From: an uncultured Selenomonadaceae bacterium
GTDB taxonomy: Bacteria > Bacillota > Negativicutes > Selenomonadales > Selenomonadaceae
Direction of reading: 5' to 3'
Length of the DNA: 33,232 nucleotides
Assembly (NCBI GenBank): GCA_905234395.1
Contig: CAJOHG010000024.1
Span: forward strand, 4,869-38,100
This document shows, piece by piece, positions 25,481 to 33,087 of the stretch. A program made the translations under genes and the position numbers. The notes beneath the pieces were generated by a model. That model made no database searches and was not told the DNA's origin. It saw only the letters and a program-made list of their open reading frames with translations. The stretch's first letter is position 1. Every line of letters begins with the position of its first letter.

Positions 25481-26545
25481 ATGAAGTTTAAATTTCTCGC
25501 GCTCCTTATGTTGAGCTGTCTGATGTTCGGCGTCGCAGGTTGCGGCTCCACAGGCGACAGCGGCAAAAAGGAACAAGTTTACGTCTACAGTTGGGGCGAC
25601 TATCTCGATCCCGAAGTGCTCAAGATTTTTGAGCAGGAGACCGGCATTCACGTCGTGCTTGACGAATTCGACACCAACGAGAGCATGTATCCGCGCGTCG
25701 CCGAAGGTGCCGTTCATTACGACGTTATCTGCCCGTCCGACTACATGATTCAAAAAATGATTGGCAACAATCTTTTGCAGCCGCTCGACTTCAACAAATT
25801 GCCCGACGCCAAAAAATATATCGGCGAAGAATTTTTCAAGCAGGCTGAAACTTTTGATCCCGGCAACAAATACGCCGTGCCATATTGTTGGGGAACCGTC
25901 GGCATAATTTACGACAAGACGAAAGTCACGGAACCCGTCGACAGCTGGAATATCCTTTGGGACGAGAAATACAAAGGACAAATTCTTATGCAGGACTCCG
26001 CGCGCGATGCATTGATGATTCCGTTAAAGCTTATGGGCAAAAGCATGAACGAAACAGATAAAGACGTTCTCGCGCAGGCTCAAGAAATGTTGAAGAAACA
26101 AAAACCGCTCGTTCAAGCTTACGTCGTCGATGAAGTCAAAGAAAAACTTATCGGCTCGGAAGCGGCAATGGGCGTCGTCTTCAGCGGCGAGGCTCTGATA
26201 ATTCTGCAAGAAAATCCTAACATGGCGTTTGCCGTTCCGAAAGAAGGAACCAATTTCTGGATTGACGGTTGGGTCATCACTAAAGATTCGCAGAACGTCG
26301 ACGCCGCGCACAAATTTATCAACTTCATGTGCCGCCCGGACATTGCCGTTAAAAATTTCGACTACCTGGGCTATTCCACGCCGAATATCGCCGTCAAAGA
26401 CTTGGAAGAGAACGAGGAGTATAAAAATTCGCCGATAGCTTTCCCGTCGCCCGACGTTTACAAAGATCAAGAGACTTACAAATATCTCGGCAACCAAATG
26501 GACGAATACTACAATAATCTTTGGATGCAAGTGAAAGTTGACTAA
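25481..26545 (+). CDS. potD: Spermidine/putrescine-binding lipoprotein
   Basis: Captures polyamines outside the membrane for PotBC. The start is ATG 25481 after GAGGAGG; a TTG two codons earlier is less likely. It has 354 residues. The lipobox GVAGC places the lipidated cysteine at 21. The mature protein begins with a Gly/Ser linker and then VYVYSWGDYLDPEVLKIFEQETGI, the PotD/PotF hallmark. PSDYMIQKM, WGTVGIIYDK and FWIDGWVI are further conserved ligand-site segments. A lipidated binding protein, rather than a free periplasmic one, is usual in Firmicutes. It is the last gene of the operon, followed by a terminator. Confidence 0.95.
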   Translation: MKFKFLALLMLSCLMFGVAGCGSTGDSGKKEQVYVYSWGDYLDPEVLKIFEQETGIHVVLDEFDTNESMYPRVAEGAVHYDVICPSDYMIQKMIGNNLLQPLDFNKLPDAKKYIGEEFFKQAETFDPGNKYAVPYCWGTVGIIYDKTKVTEPVDSWNILWDEKYKGQILMQDSARDALMIPLKLMGKSMNETDKDVLAQAQEMLKKQKPLVQAYVVDEVKEKLIGSEAAMGVVFSGEALIILQENPNMAFAVPKEGTNFWIDGWVITKDSQNVDAAHKFINFMCRPDIAVKNFDYLGYSTPNIAVKDLEENEEYKNSPIAFPSPDVYKDQETYKYLGNQMDEYYNNLWMQVKVD

Positions 26546-26554
26546 AAAATTTTT

Positions 26555-26580
26555 CTGTCGCAAACGCGGCAGATTTTTTT
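26555..26580 (+). terminator. Rho-independent terminator of potABCD
   Basis: CTGTCGC (26555-26561) pairs with GCGGCAG (26566-26572) with one G-T wobble, followed by ATTTTTTT (26573-26580). Confidence 0.85.
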
Positions 26581-26845
26581 GCAGAATTTTCGCGGCAAGG
26601 AATTGACAAAAAAAATATTATAATGAGCAAGAAGTCAATCAAAATTTTATGGGAAAGCGGTTTCCGGGACAAACTTTGACGACGGCGTAAGGCGGTACAA
26701 TGGCAGAAATGTTTTAATTGATGGCGGTTGCGGTGTTACAGAAGGTGAACCTAAAGGATATTTGACGAGACATCAAACCGCCTGTTCGCGCCGAAAAATG
26801 CCGACCGTCAAGGCATCGCTTAAATTTTCAACGTCCGTGCGGTTT
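26581..26845 (+). other. Gene-poor stretch with coding-like remnants
   Basis: No intact gene is visible. An 18-codon frame from ATG 26623 (MSKKSIKILWESGFRDKL) stops early. A second frame is open from 26627 to 26860 without a start or ribosome site and encodes a protein-like stretch (NFDDGVRRYNGRNVLIDGGC, then GVTEGEPKGYLTRH). The composition suggests the remains of a gene, identity unknown. A TATAAT at 26619 lacks a correctly spaced -35 box. Confidence 0.35.
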
Positions 26846-28606
26846 TTAATCCGCCGATAAATCTTCCTCGATGTCATCGCAAACGCCGGTAATTCGTATT
26901 TCGTCTTCGCCGCCGGTTATGCAAATCAACGGCGCGTAATATAAATCCGGAATTTCGGAGTATTCCGCGCTCTTTTTAATTTTCAGCTCGATACGCGAAG
27001 GCGGCAATTCGTAGTTCTCTCTGATCATATCTTCCAATGCGTCGCAAAGCTCTTGAATTTTGCCGTTGTTCAGCGACAATGCTTTTTTCAATTTGTCGTC
27101 ATTCTTGCCGCGCAGTCGAAACATCGCAAAAATAAATTCCGGACACTTTAAAACTCATGAGGCTTTGTTTCGTGTACGGTTTTTCAGATAATCGATTGCG
27201 CTTTGGAAATACGGCAACAGCAGAACCGGCGGCACGTTCAGAATAAAACCGTCGGATTTCCATGCCGCTTTGTTGAGCACGCAGATTTTTTGGACGGAAT
27301 TCATTTCCGAACCGTGAATTTGCATGAGCAGTTGCTGTTGTTGCGGCGTATCGTAATCGCCGAGCGCACAGCCCAAATCGGTATCGTCGAGGAGTTGCGG
27401 TTTTTTTTCCGAAATCGTTTTCAATAAATCGTAGAGCGGTTACCCGACATCTGCCGCCATTACGCACATTATCCGCAACAATTTTTTAAACAACTCGACG
27501 TTATTGTTTTTATATGCCGTAATCGTGTCTTGCGGCAGAACTTTAACGAGCTGTCTGATGAAATGTCTGAAATTTTCGGGACAACCGGGCGTTTTGGAAG
27601 AGCGACCGTTCGCGTAAACTTTGTGCAACGGATACATTACACTGAATTTTTGCAAGTCGCAGGGTGAATTTCCTTGCTCAATTTTTTTCGTCCAATAAAA
27701 TTTACCGTCGAAAGAATCCGCAAGAATATTCATGGCGCGGCTGCCCTTGTCGCCGATTATAATCTCTAACGTGACTGTCATATCTGCATAAAAATTCACG
27801 TGCTCGGCAAACAAAAAATTATTTTCGTAAATCCGAATTCGCCGACCGTCAATTTCCTTGTCGCAACAGCCGTTACCTCTGCCGTCAATATGCCAATCTC
27901 GCGAACTTATAAAAACTTCCCGACGCAGATTTTTGTTTTGCAAAGCGACAGTACTCCACGTTCCTGCAGGTTGCCCGTTTAAAGAATCTTTGGGGATTTG
28001 CACTATCGCGGGCTCACCGTCGACGATGGTTTTTACGCAGATGTCTTTGAAACCGATATGATATTCGTCGCGCTCAAAATCAATGACGACACGGCGGCGC
28101 ATAACATTTTTAATCCAATCAAGCGCGTCGCGTTCCTTGCCGGTGTTTGTGTGCAGGTGCTGAAGTGTCTGCCAATTTTCCGTGTCGGCAGAAAATTGCG
28201 GGACGGGCAAATTCTGATAATCCTGTCCGCGAGCGTCTGCCCACGTAACTTTTGCCTCGTTGAAACTCTGGGAATTGAGCGGCTTGAAAGTCAGTTCGTA
28301 GGAAATGTCCTTGCCGTAAGTGTAGGTCAAATGCAATTCGCAAACCACATCTTGGCGCAACGGGAATGCACGATTGCGGACAACTGCCTCATAAGAAATT
28401 TCTTTGGAGTCGTTGAGTATTAGCCCGAAACGATATTCGTCGCGATTCTTGGGCAAAGTGAAAGTTCCTTCGACCGTGATTTTCTGCGTCATGCCGAACA
28501 GCGGCGCAACTTTTTGATATAAATCATCTACCAAGACGAATATCACTAAAATAAAATCTTCAAAGGACTGATGAGCTATCTTATACTCTGCTTGAAACTT
28601 CGACAT
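26846..28606 (-). pseudogene. Decayed gene: transposase-like N-terminus fused to an unknown protein, with two in-frame stops
   Basis: One reading frame runs from ATG 28606 (site GGGAGGAAC) to 26846, interrupted by TAA at 27442-27440 and TGA at 27157-27155. Between the stops the protein-like sequence continues in frame (PLYDLLKTISEKKPQLLDD; then after the TGA MFRLRGKNDDKLKKAL), so these are probably nonsense mutations in a gene of about 587 codons. The first 35 residues (HQSFEDFILVIFVLVDDLYQ, KVAP) resemble the start of IS982-like transposases. From GMTQKITVEGTF on, the sequence is unrelated: a beta-rich protein with LTYTYGKDISYELTFKPLN and a helical C-terminal part. I do not recognise this second protein. 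The three pieces could each be read as separate small proteins, but the two downstream ones lack ribosome sites. Confidence 0.6.
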
Positions 28607-28659
28607 TTTTTGTTCCTCCCGCTTCTACATGCAGGATAACATTTTTTGCCGATAGTTTT

Positions 28660-28875
28660 TTAATTTTTTACCCTCACAACGCGTTGATATAGCAAAAGGA
28701 CGTGCGGCTGGCAGTAAAAATACGCTCTGCCGTAAAATCCAACGTCGCAGTCAATACTGCGGGTCGTACTAAAAGTATCTGCAGAAACATTCAAAGTGGT
28801 AGCAGCTGAGGCACCACGACTTATGTCGCTCTTTTGCCGCCGCTGAATGAGCAAAAAGAAATCGTCCGCCTGCAC
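28660..28875 (-). pseudogene. Unidentified C-terminal protein fragment
   Basis: A 71-codon frame with a GTG start and no ribosome site. The second half (SIDCDVGFYGRAYFYCQPHV, then LLLYQRVVRVKN) is rich in aromatic residues and looks like the compact end of a real protein; the first half (FFLLIQRRQKSDISRGASAA) is less convincing. It precedes the transposase-like start by about 50 bases on the same strand. I read it as the tail of a gene whose front is missing. Confidence 0.35.
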
Positions 28876-29371
28876 GACGACTTACTTGGTCGAGAACAGC
28901 GGACGACTGTCGGCTACAAAAAGTTTAAAACGCGTCGAACCGATGAAAGAAGCTGTATTTGCGCAAACTTTTCGTGGGAACCTTAAAAATTTTTCTTGAC
29001 AAGGATAAAGGAACGTGCAAAAATGAAAAACAATGATTGATTTGACAGTAAAGTTTTTAAAGGCGATTTAACGGAGGACGAATTATAGATTAGCTCATAA
29101 AACGTGAAAGCCCTGCAAGTGTCGGGTTTGCAGAGCTTCAACCGGTGAATGTAAACATCATTCCCTAGAAGGTCCGGATTTCGGTGATGCCGGTCACAGA
29201 AACCGTTAAACGACTCACGGCTACGGGTTCAGTTGTTTATTTTTAAAGAACTGAACTGATTATAAATTTTTACGAGGTTTTTTGCAAGAAATTTCTAAGG
29301 CAGCGAAAGGCGACATTCACCGAACAAGATGAGTGTTGTCTTTTCTTTTGGCTCGTAAGGGATGAGTTGAC
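28876..29371 (+). other. Intergenic decay zone with a possible IS200/IS605 3' remnant
   Basis: No intact gene. A short frame at 29023-29088 (MKNND, TGA, then FDSKVFKGDLTEDEL) is interrupted after five codons. From about 29098 to 29256 there is a structured segment: CTGCAA/TTGCAG pairing (about 29113-29134), a CCGGTGAATGTAAACATC stretch, CCGT/ACGG pairing (about 29205-29221), and GTTCAGTT (29227-29234) with its complement AACTGAAC (29249-29256). From memory this resembles the 3' end of tnpB plus its guide-RNA scaffold and right end. No transposase domain remains. Confidence 0.3.
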
Positions 29372-29467
29372 GTGGGAACAGCAGATGAATTGAAAAAGAT
29401 GTGGAATGCAGGCGGGCTTGGTATCGGGATATTTTTACCGATCGTTCATACAAAAAGGAGGCAGTGA
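29372..29467 (+). CDS. Possible 31-residue peptide
   Basis: A GTG start ten bases after AAGGGATGA opens a 31-codon frame (GTADELKKMWNAGGLGIGIF, then LPIVHTKRRQ) that ends one base before the next ATG. A helical start, a glycine-rich hydrophobic middle and a basic tail are visible. It may be only a leader frame; the AAAAAGGAGG of the next gene lies within its last codons. Confidence 0.25.
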   Translation: MGTADELKKMWNAGGLGIGIFLPIVHTKRRQ

Positions 29468-29468
29468 C

Positions 29469-29846
29469 ATGGCAACGATTGACAGATTCAAAGAAGCAGT
29501 TGAAAGCGGAACGATTCTTGACGCCGACGACATGGAGGCACCGCTCTCGCCGCAAATGAAGTATGACTATATGGCGGCAATTAACGCGATGCAACAGCTC
29601 ATGGACATTACGGCGGAAATTGCCAATCGCAAAAATTATCGCGCGAAGTTGAAGGCAGAACTCTTGAAAAGTTGCTGTCAATCTCTGAAAAAAATCGCCG
29701 ACGATGAAAACGGTCTCACGCTCAAAAAAATCGACGCGGCAATTAAAATGCTGATGGATTGTCGCTCCGAAGTCACCAAAATTGACAGCGTGGAACGTGA
29801 AACCGATAAGCTCGCCAAGCTGATTCGCAAGGGCATCAGTGCTTGA
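29469..29846 (+). CDS. Helical cytosolic protein of unknown function
   Basis: 125 residues from ATG 29469 (AAGGAGG, seven bases upstream). A longer upstream frame lacks a site. The product is almost entirely helical and charged, with AINAMQQLMDITAEIANRKN, LLKSCCQSLKKIADDENG, and a C-terminal heptad-like region ending in DKLAKLIRKGI. There is no signal peptide or membrane segment. The family is not recognised. It is followed 12 bases later by a Nim-like flavoprotein gene on the same strand. Confidence 0.6.
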   Translation: MATIDRFKEAVESGTILDADDMEAPLSPQMKYDYMAAINAMQQLMDITAEIANRKNYRAKLKAELLKSCCQSLKKIADDENGLTLKKIDAAIKMLMDCRSEVTKIDSVERETDKLAKLIRKGISA

Positions 29847-29858
29847 GGAGGCGTCAAC

Positions 29859-30359
29859 ATGTTTAGAGAAATGCGGCGGAAAAATTGCGTTATCTCGACG
29901 GAGACTGCCGAAAAAATTTTGCGCGAAGGCGATTACGGCGTATTGGCTCTTTCCGGCGACGACGGCTATCCTTATGCCGTGCCGATTAATTACGCTGTCG
30001 AAGGCAACAAAATTTATTTCCACAGCGCAAAAGTCGGACACAAGATTGACGCGATGAAAAATAATGATAAAGTTTCATTTTGCGTCGTCGATAAGCACGA
30101 GATCATTGCCGAAGACTTCACGACGCATTTCACAAGCGCGATAGCCTTCGGACGAATCAGAATTGTTGACGACAACGACGATCCCGATAAACTGCGCGGG
30201 CTTGAACTTTTGGCGGATAAATATTCGTCGACGGCGACGGCTGAACGTCGTGCAAAGGAACTCGGCAGATTAAGTGCGCTTGTCGTGCCCGTGATGACGA
30301 TTGAACATTTGACCGGCAAAGCGGCTCGTGAACTTGTCAAACGCGGAGAGATTTCTTGA
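29859..30359 (+). CDS. Pyridoxamine 5'-phosphate oxidase-like flavoprotein (NimA/5-nitroimidazole reductase family)
   Basis: Split-barrel FMN-binding protein of 166 residues. The start MFREMRRKNCVISTETAEKI is typical of the family, as is the strand pair YGVLALSGDDGYPYAVPINY followed by IYFHSAKVGHKIDAMKNNDK, where FMN phosphate is bound. VSFCVVDKHEI and IAFGRIRIVDD continue the barrel. Members include Nim proteins that inactivate nitroimidazoles, but most are uncharacterised, so a drug phenotype should not be assumed. The ATG has GAGGAGG upstream. It is in a plus-strand group with the helical protein. Confidence 0.85.
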   Translation: MFREMRRKNCVISTETAEKILREGDYGVLALSGDDGYPYAVPINYAVEGNKIYFHSAKVGHKIDAMKNNDKVSFCVVDKHEIIAEDFTTHFTSAIAFGRIRIVDDNDDPDKLRGLELLADKYSSTATAERRAKELGRLSALVVPVMTIEHLTGKAARELVKRGEIS

Positions 30360-30383
30360 GCTGTGAACGCCTGCGGTTATATT
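30356..30383 (+). promoter_or_regulatory. Promoter of the RelB/RelE-like pair
   Basis: TTGAGC (30356-30361), a 16-base spacer and TATATT (30378-30383). The -35 box overlaps the end of the Nim-like gene. Confidence 0.55.
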
Positions 30384-30402
30384 AACATTGCAAAGCAGAC
30401 CA

Positions 30403-30424
30403 GTTGGATACAACGTCACGTTGT
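30403..30424 (+). promoter_or_regulatory. Palindromic leader element shared with the region before the CorC-like gene
   Basis: GTTGGATA followed by the perfect palindrome ACAACGT-C-ACGTTGT (30410-30424), downstream of the -10 box in the toxin-antitoxin leader. A 20-of-22 identical copy lies inverted at 32981-33002. It may be an operator for the antitoxin or another dimeric regulator, or an RNA hairpin. Confidence 0.5.
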
Positions 30425-30454
30425 CGCAGAGAAATTGAGTAAGGAGCGATTAAG

Positions 30455-30679
30455 ATGGTTGAAGTGACTGTGACTTTCCACGAAAAAGCCGTTGAGCTGA
30501 TGAAAGGTTTTGCGGCAAAAAAAGGTATCAGCCTGAAGGAATATTGCAAGCAAGCGGTTCTTGACAGATTGGAAGACGACGAAGACATTCGCGACGCGGA
30601 CGCTGCCTACGAGGAATATTTGAAAAATCCCGTGACGCTTTCGCATGAAGAATTTTGGCGGGAGCTTGAGGCAGTATGA
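30455..30679 (+). CDS. Antitoxin of a type II toxin-antitoxin pair (RelB/DUF6290-like)
   Basis: 74 residues from ATG 30455 after AAGGAG. The N-terminal half looks like a ribbon-helix-helix domain (VEVTVTFHEKAVELMKGFAA, KKGISLKEYCKQAVLDRLED), which would dimerise and bind DNA. The acidic C-terminus (DAAYEEYLKNPVTLSHEEFW) is the type that wraps around RelE-like toxins. The stop overlaps the toxin start (ATGA), the usual arrangement. It should neutralise the downstream toxin and repress its own promoter; the palindrome at 30410-30424 is a candidate operator. Confidence 0.8.
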   Translation: MVEVTVTFHEKAVELMKGFAAKKGISLKEYCKQAVLDRLEDDEDIRDADAAYEEYLKNPVTLSHEEFWRELEAV

Positions 30680-30945
30680 AAAAATACAAAGTTGAATACG
30701 ACCCGCATACGTTGAAAAAATTAAGTAAGCTTGATCCTTCAACCCGCAAAAAAATCAAAAAATGGATTGACAATAACTTAGAAGGTTGCGAAAATCCTCG
30801 ACTTCACGGCAAGCCTTTGAGCGGCAAATGGAAAGGTCATTGGCGGTATCGCGTCGACGATTATCGAATCATCGCCAAAATTGAGGACGATAAGATAATT
30901 ATTTTCGTCGTGAAGATTGACAGGCGCGACGAGATTTACAGCTGA
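30676..30945 (+). CDS. Toxin of a type II toxin-antitoxin pair (RelE/ParE superfamily)
   Basis: 89 residues with the RelE fold order: YKVEYDPHTLKKLSKLDPST, then a helix, LHGKPLSGKWKGHWRYRVDDYRIIAKI (residues about 45-71), and a final strand IIIFVVKIDRRDEIYS. Family members cleave ribosome-bound mRNA or poison gyrase; the WRYRVDDYR pattern and C-terminal basic residues are closest to RelE-type mRNases. It is translationally coupled to the antitoxin by a 4-base overlap. The frame is intact, so the system may be active. Confidence 0.87.
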   Translation: MKKYKVEYDPHTLKKLSKLDPSTRKKIKKWIDNNLEGCENPRLHGKPLSGKWKGHWRYRVDDYRIIAKIEDDKIIIFVVKIDRRDEIYS

Positions 30946-30957
30946 TAAGGAGGTCTC

Positions 30958-31704
30958 ATGAAAAATTTTTTAACTTACAACATGGAAGTCAACGGGCTTT
31001 GGCAGGAAGTCAAATTCAGCGCGGAGACGATTGAAAAAATTTTTATGCCGTTCCTGCACGAATTGACCGACTTGAAGTTGACGCTCGACAGAAAAGTTAT
31101 CGCTTACCTTGTCGCGCCGCCCGGTGCAGGTAAAACGACGCTTGCGCAGTTCCTCGAAAAGTTGAGCCGCGAACGTTCCGAAGTCGACAACATCCGCGCC
31201 TTGAGCATGGACGGCTATCACTACACGGCGGCTTATATGAACGTCACGACCGTTGACCGCGACGGCGAACAAGTTTTAATGCGCGACATCAAAGGTGCGC
31301 CGGAAACGTTTGATATTGATTTGCTTATCGACAAGATTCGCGAAGTCCGCTCCGAAGGCACGAACTGGAACATTTACAACCGCAAGATTCATGACGTGCT
31401 GCCCGATTATTGGAGCGTCGAGGACGACATAATTTTGATTGAGGGAAATTATCTGTTGCTCAAGGAGTCGGGCTGGACAAATGTTCGCGTGCTTGCCGAT
31501 TATTCTGTTTTCGTCGACGCCGAGCCGCAACTTTTGCATGAACGCCTTGTAAATCGGAAAGTCGCGGGCGGTTGGTCTCGTGAAGATGCCGAAAAATTTT
31601 TCACCTTCAGCGACGCAAAAAACATTGAACGCGTTCTGAATAATTCTGCGCGGGCTGACGAGACGTGGAAACTTTTGCCCGATAATGACTTTGAAAAATT
31701 ATGA
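30958..31704 (+). CDS. P-loop nucleoside/sugar kinase-like protein
   Basis: 248 residues related to the uridine kinase/pantothenate kinase-like group (YggC/FrcK type). The Walker A motif APPGAGKTT (53-61) is followed by ALSMDGYHY, where the Asp is the likely catalytic base, and IEGNYLLL as the Walker B-like strand. The C-terminal SVFVDAEPQLLHERLVNRKV is the family's lid region. The substrate could be a sugar or nucleoside. ATG 30958 follows AAGGAGG. Its stop overlaps the prenyltransferase start (ATGA), indicating coupling, though no pathway link is obvious. The preceding toxin gene ends 12 bases before. Confidence 0.8.
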   Translation: MKNFLTYNMEVNGLWQEVKFSAETIEKIFMPFLHELTDLKLTLDRKVIAYLVAPPGAGKTTLAQFLEKLSRERSEVDNIRALSMDGYHYTAAYMNVTTVDRDGEQVLMRDIKGAPETFDIDLLIDKIREVRSEGTNWNIYNRKIHDVLPDYWSVEDDIILIEGNYLLLKESGWTNVRVLADYSVFVDAEPQLLHERLVNRKVAGGWSREDAEKFFTFSDAKNIERVLNNSARADETWKLLPDNDFEKL

Positions 31705-32546
31705 GCAAACTTCAAGCTCATGCCAACAACGTCGCACTGCCGCATACGATTTTCAGCCTGCCGTTTGCATTGGCGAGCGCGTTCATGGCGTCGAACGGTC
31801 GCCCGGACTTTTGGACGGTCATTTGGATTTTGCTTGCGATAACGTCGGCACGATGGGCGGCGATTGCGATTGACAACCTTGCCGATTTGAAATACGACAA
31901 ACTTCAACCGCGATTATCGTATCGTGCAATGGTTCGCGGCGAAATTTCACGCGGCGAGGCGTTAATTTTTATCGTGCTGTGTTTAATCGTGATGGTCGCA
32001 GCAGTCGCACAGTTGCCGCCGATTTGTCTGAAACTTTTGCCCGTCGCGGCGATACCGTTCATAATTTACCCGTTCACGAAAAGATTTACAGCGTGGTGTC
32101 ATTTATTTTTAGGTTTGGCGATTGCAATGGCACCGGCGGGAGCTTGGGTCGCAATAACCGAAAAAATTTCTCTGCCGATGATAATTTTGTGCACGGCGGT
32201 CGCATTGTGGATCGGAGCTTTCGACGCGGTCTACGGTGCGCAAGATGAACGTTTCGACAAATCTCAACGACTCCACTCTTTGGCGACAAAATACGGTGCG
32301 GCGGGAGCATTGACAATCGCGCGCGGTCTTCACGTCGTTTCAATCGTCTGCTTTATAATCGTCGGACTTATGCTCAACTTGGGCGCGTTATATTTTGTCG
32401 GCGTGTCGATTGCGGCAGTCGCTCTGATTTATCAGCACGCGCTTGTCCGACAGAATGATTATCGCGAGGTCACTCAAGCTTACTTCATGCGCAACGGCAT
32501 TGTTTCAATCGCAATATTCATCTTCACGTGGCTGAGTTACGATTGA
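31701..32546 (+). CDS. UbiA-family prenyltransferase (4-hydroxybenzoate polyprenyltransferase-like)
   Basis: Integral membrane enzyme that transfers a polyprenyl chain to an aromatic acceptor in quinone synthesis. It has 281 residues and eight or nine hydrophobic helices. The first aspartate motif N59-x-x-D62-x-x-x-D66 lies in IDNLADLKYDKLQPR. The second, D175-x-x-Y-x-x-x-D182 with D186, lies in FDAVYGAQDERFD. The N-terminal LPHTIFSLPFALASAFMA is typical of the bacterial UbiA/MqnP group, which in anaerobes is often linked to the futalosine menaquinone route. It is coupled to the kinase gene by an ATGA overlap and followed by a strong terminator. About 110 bases of its 3' end are duplicated downstream. 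Confidence 0.87.
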   Translation: MSKLQAHANNVALPHTIFSLPFALASAFMASNGRPDFWTVIWILLAITSARWAAIAIDNLADLKYDKLQPRLSYRAMVRGEISRGEALIFIVLCLIVMVAAVAQLPPICLKLLPVAAIPFIIYPFTKRFTAWCHLFLGLAIAMAPAGAWVAITEKISLPMIILCTAVALWIGAFDAVYGAQDERFDKSQRLHSLATKYGAAGALTIARGLHVVSIVCFIIVGLMLNLGALYFVGVSIAAVALIYQHALVRQNDYREVTQAYFMRNGIVSIAIFIFTWLSYD

Positions 32547-32558
32547 CAAACAAAAAAA

Positions 32559-32589
32559 CTCCTGCAGAAAATCTGCGGGAGATTTTTTT
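32559..32589 (+). terminator. Rho-independent terminator after the prenyltransferase
   Basis: CTCCTGCAGA (32559-32568) pairs with TCTGCGGGAG (32572-32581) with one G-T wobble, followed by seven T (32583-32589). Confidence 0.9.
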
Positions 32590-32600
32590 GTTACGTTATA

Positions 32601-32901
32601 TTATTGGCACGTGTTTGTCCGACAGAATGATTATCGCGAGGTCACTCAAGCCTACTTCATGTGCAACGGCATTGTTTCAATCGCAATATTCATCTCCACG
32701 TGGCTAAGTTATCCTTCGATTAGCATAATGGCGTTCGTACTCATCGCACTCTTGTTATTGTTGAGCGATTTGCCCTTTGCACCTGCCAAACGGATTTTTC
32801 CTTTGCCCGCGATGATTGTCACGGTGTCGACGCAGTTTCTTATTGTATACGCTCCGCTTGTGCCCGAAATTAGACTGTCAGGAGTTGAGTTGTTACCTTG
32901 A
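32601..32901 (+). pseudogene. Duplicated ubiA 3' end joined to another membrane-protein tail
   Basis: Positions 32601-32711 repeat 32429-32539 with an exact 172-base offset and about nine substitutions. The copy keeps the reading frame (FVRQNDYREVTQAYF). Past the duplication the frame does not stop but continues into hydrophobic sequence (IMAFVLIALLLLLSDLPFAP) up to a stop at 32901. The part before the duplication is the terminator region, so the front of the gene is missing. GTG 32611 has no ribosome site. It is probably the tail of a longer or alternative prenyltransferase copy left by a deletion. Confidence 0.65.
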
Positions 32902-32937
32902 AACCAATTCAGGCGCAGGCGTCAGCTCAAAAAAAAT

Positions 32938-32966
32938 TTGTCGATTGTTCGCGTTGATAGTATAAT
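32938..32966 (+). promoter_or_regulatory. Promoter of the CorC/HlyC-like gene
   Basis: TTGTCG (32938-32943), a 17-base spacer and TATAAT (32961-32966). The predicted leader of about 115 bases contains the palindromic element at 32981-33002. Confidence 0.65.
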
Positions 32967-32980
32967 GCGGGAAAAATTTT

Positions 32981-33002
32981 GCAACGTGACGTTGCATCCA
33001 AC
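32981..33002 (-). promoter_or_regulatory. Second copy of the palindromic leader element
   Basis: On the minus strand this reads GTTGGATG then CAACGTCACGTTGC. Compared with 30403-30424 the two differences are at paired positions of the palindrome (A-T there, G-C here), so symmetry is kept. It lies 15 bases downstream of the -10 box. Confidence 0.5.
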
Positions 33003-33087
33003 GGTCGCGCTTGAGTCGAAAAAATTTTCAGCTCATCACCGCGCTCGTAAAATTTTTCAACCGCAATTTTCAACGGAGGTTTTTGTT

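Noticed and set aside
26603..26624. Promoter TTGACA plus TATAAT downstream of potD
   Set aside because: The spacer is only 10 bases, too short for a sigma70 promoter, and no better -35 box is present.
28660..28875. Variable region of a diversity-generating retroelement
   Set aside because: The aromatic C-terminal fragment has no matching template repeat or reverse transcriptase in the window.
29038..29040. Selenocysteine TGA in the short frame at 29023-29088
   Set aside because: The peptide is tiny, there is no recognised selenoprotein family, and the surroundings are decayed.
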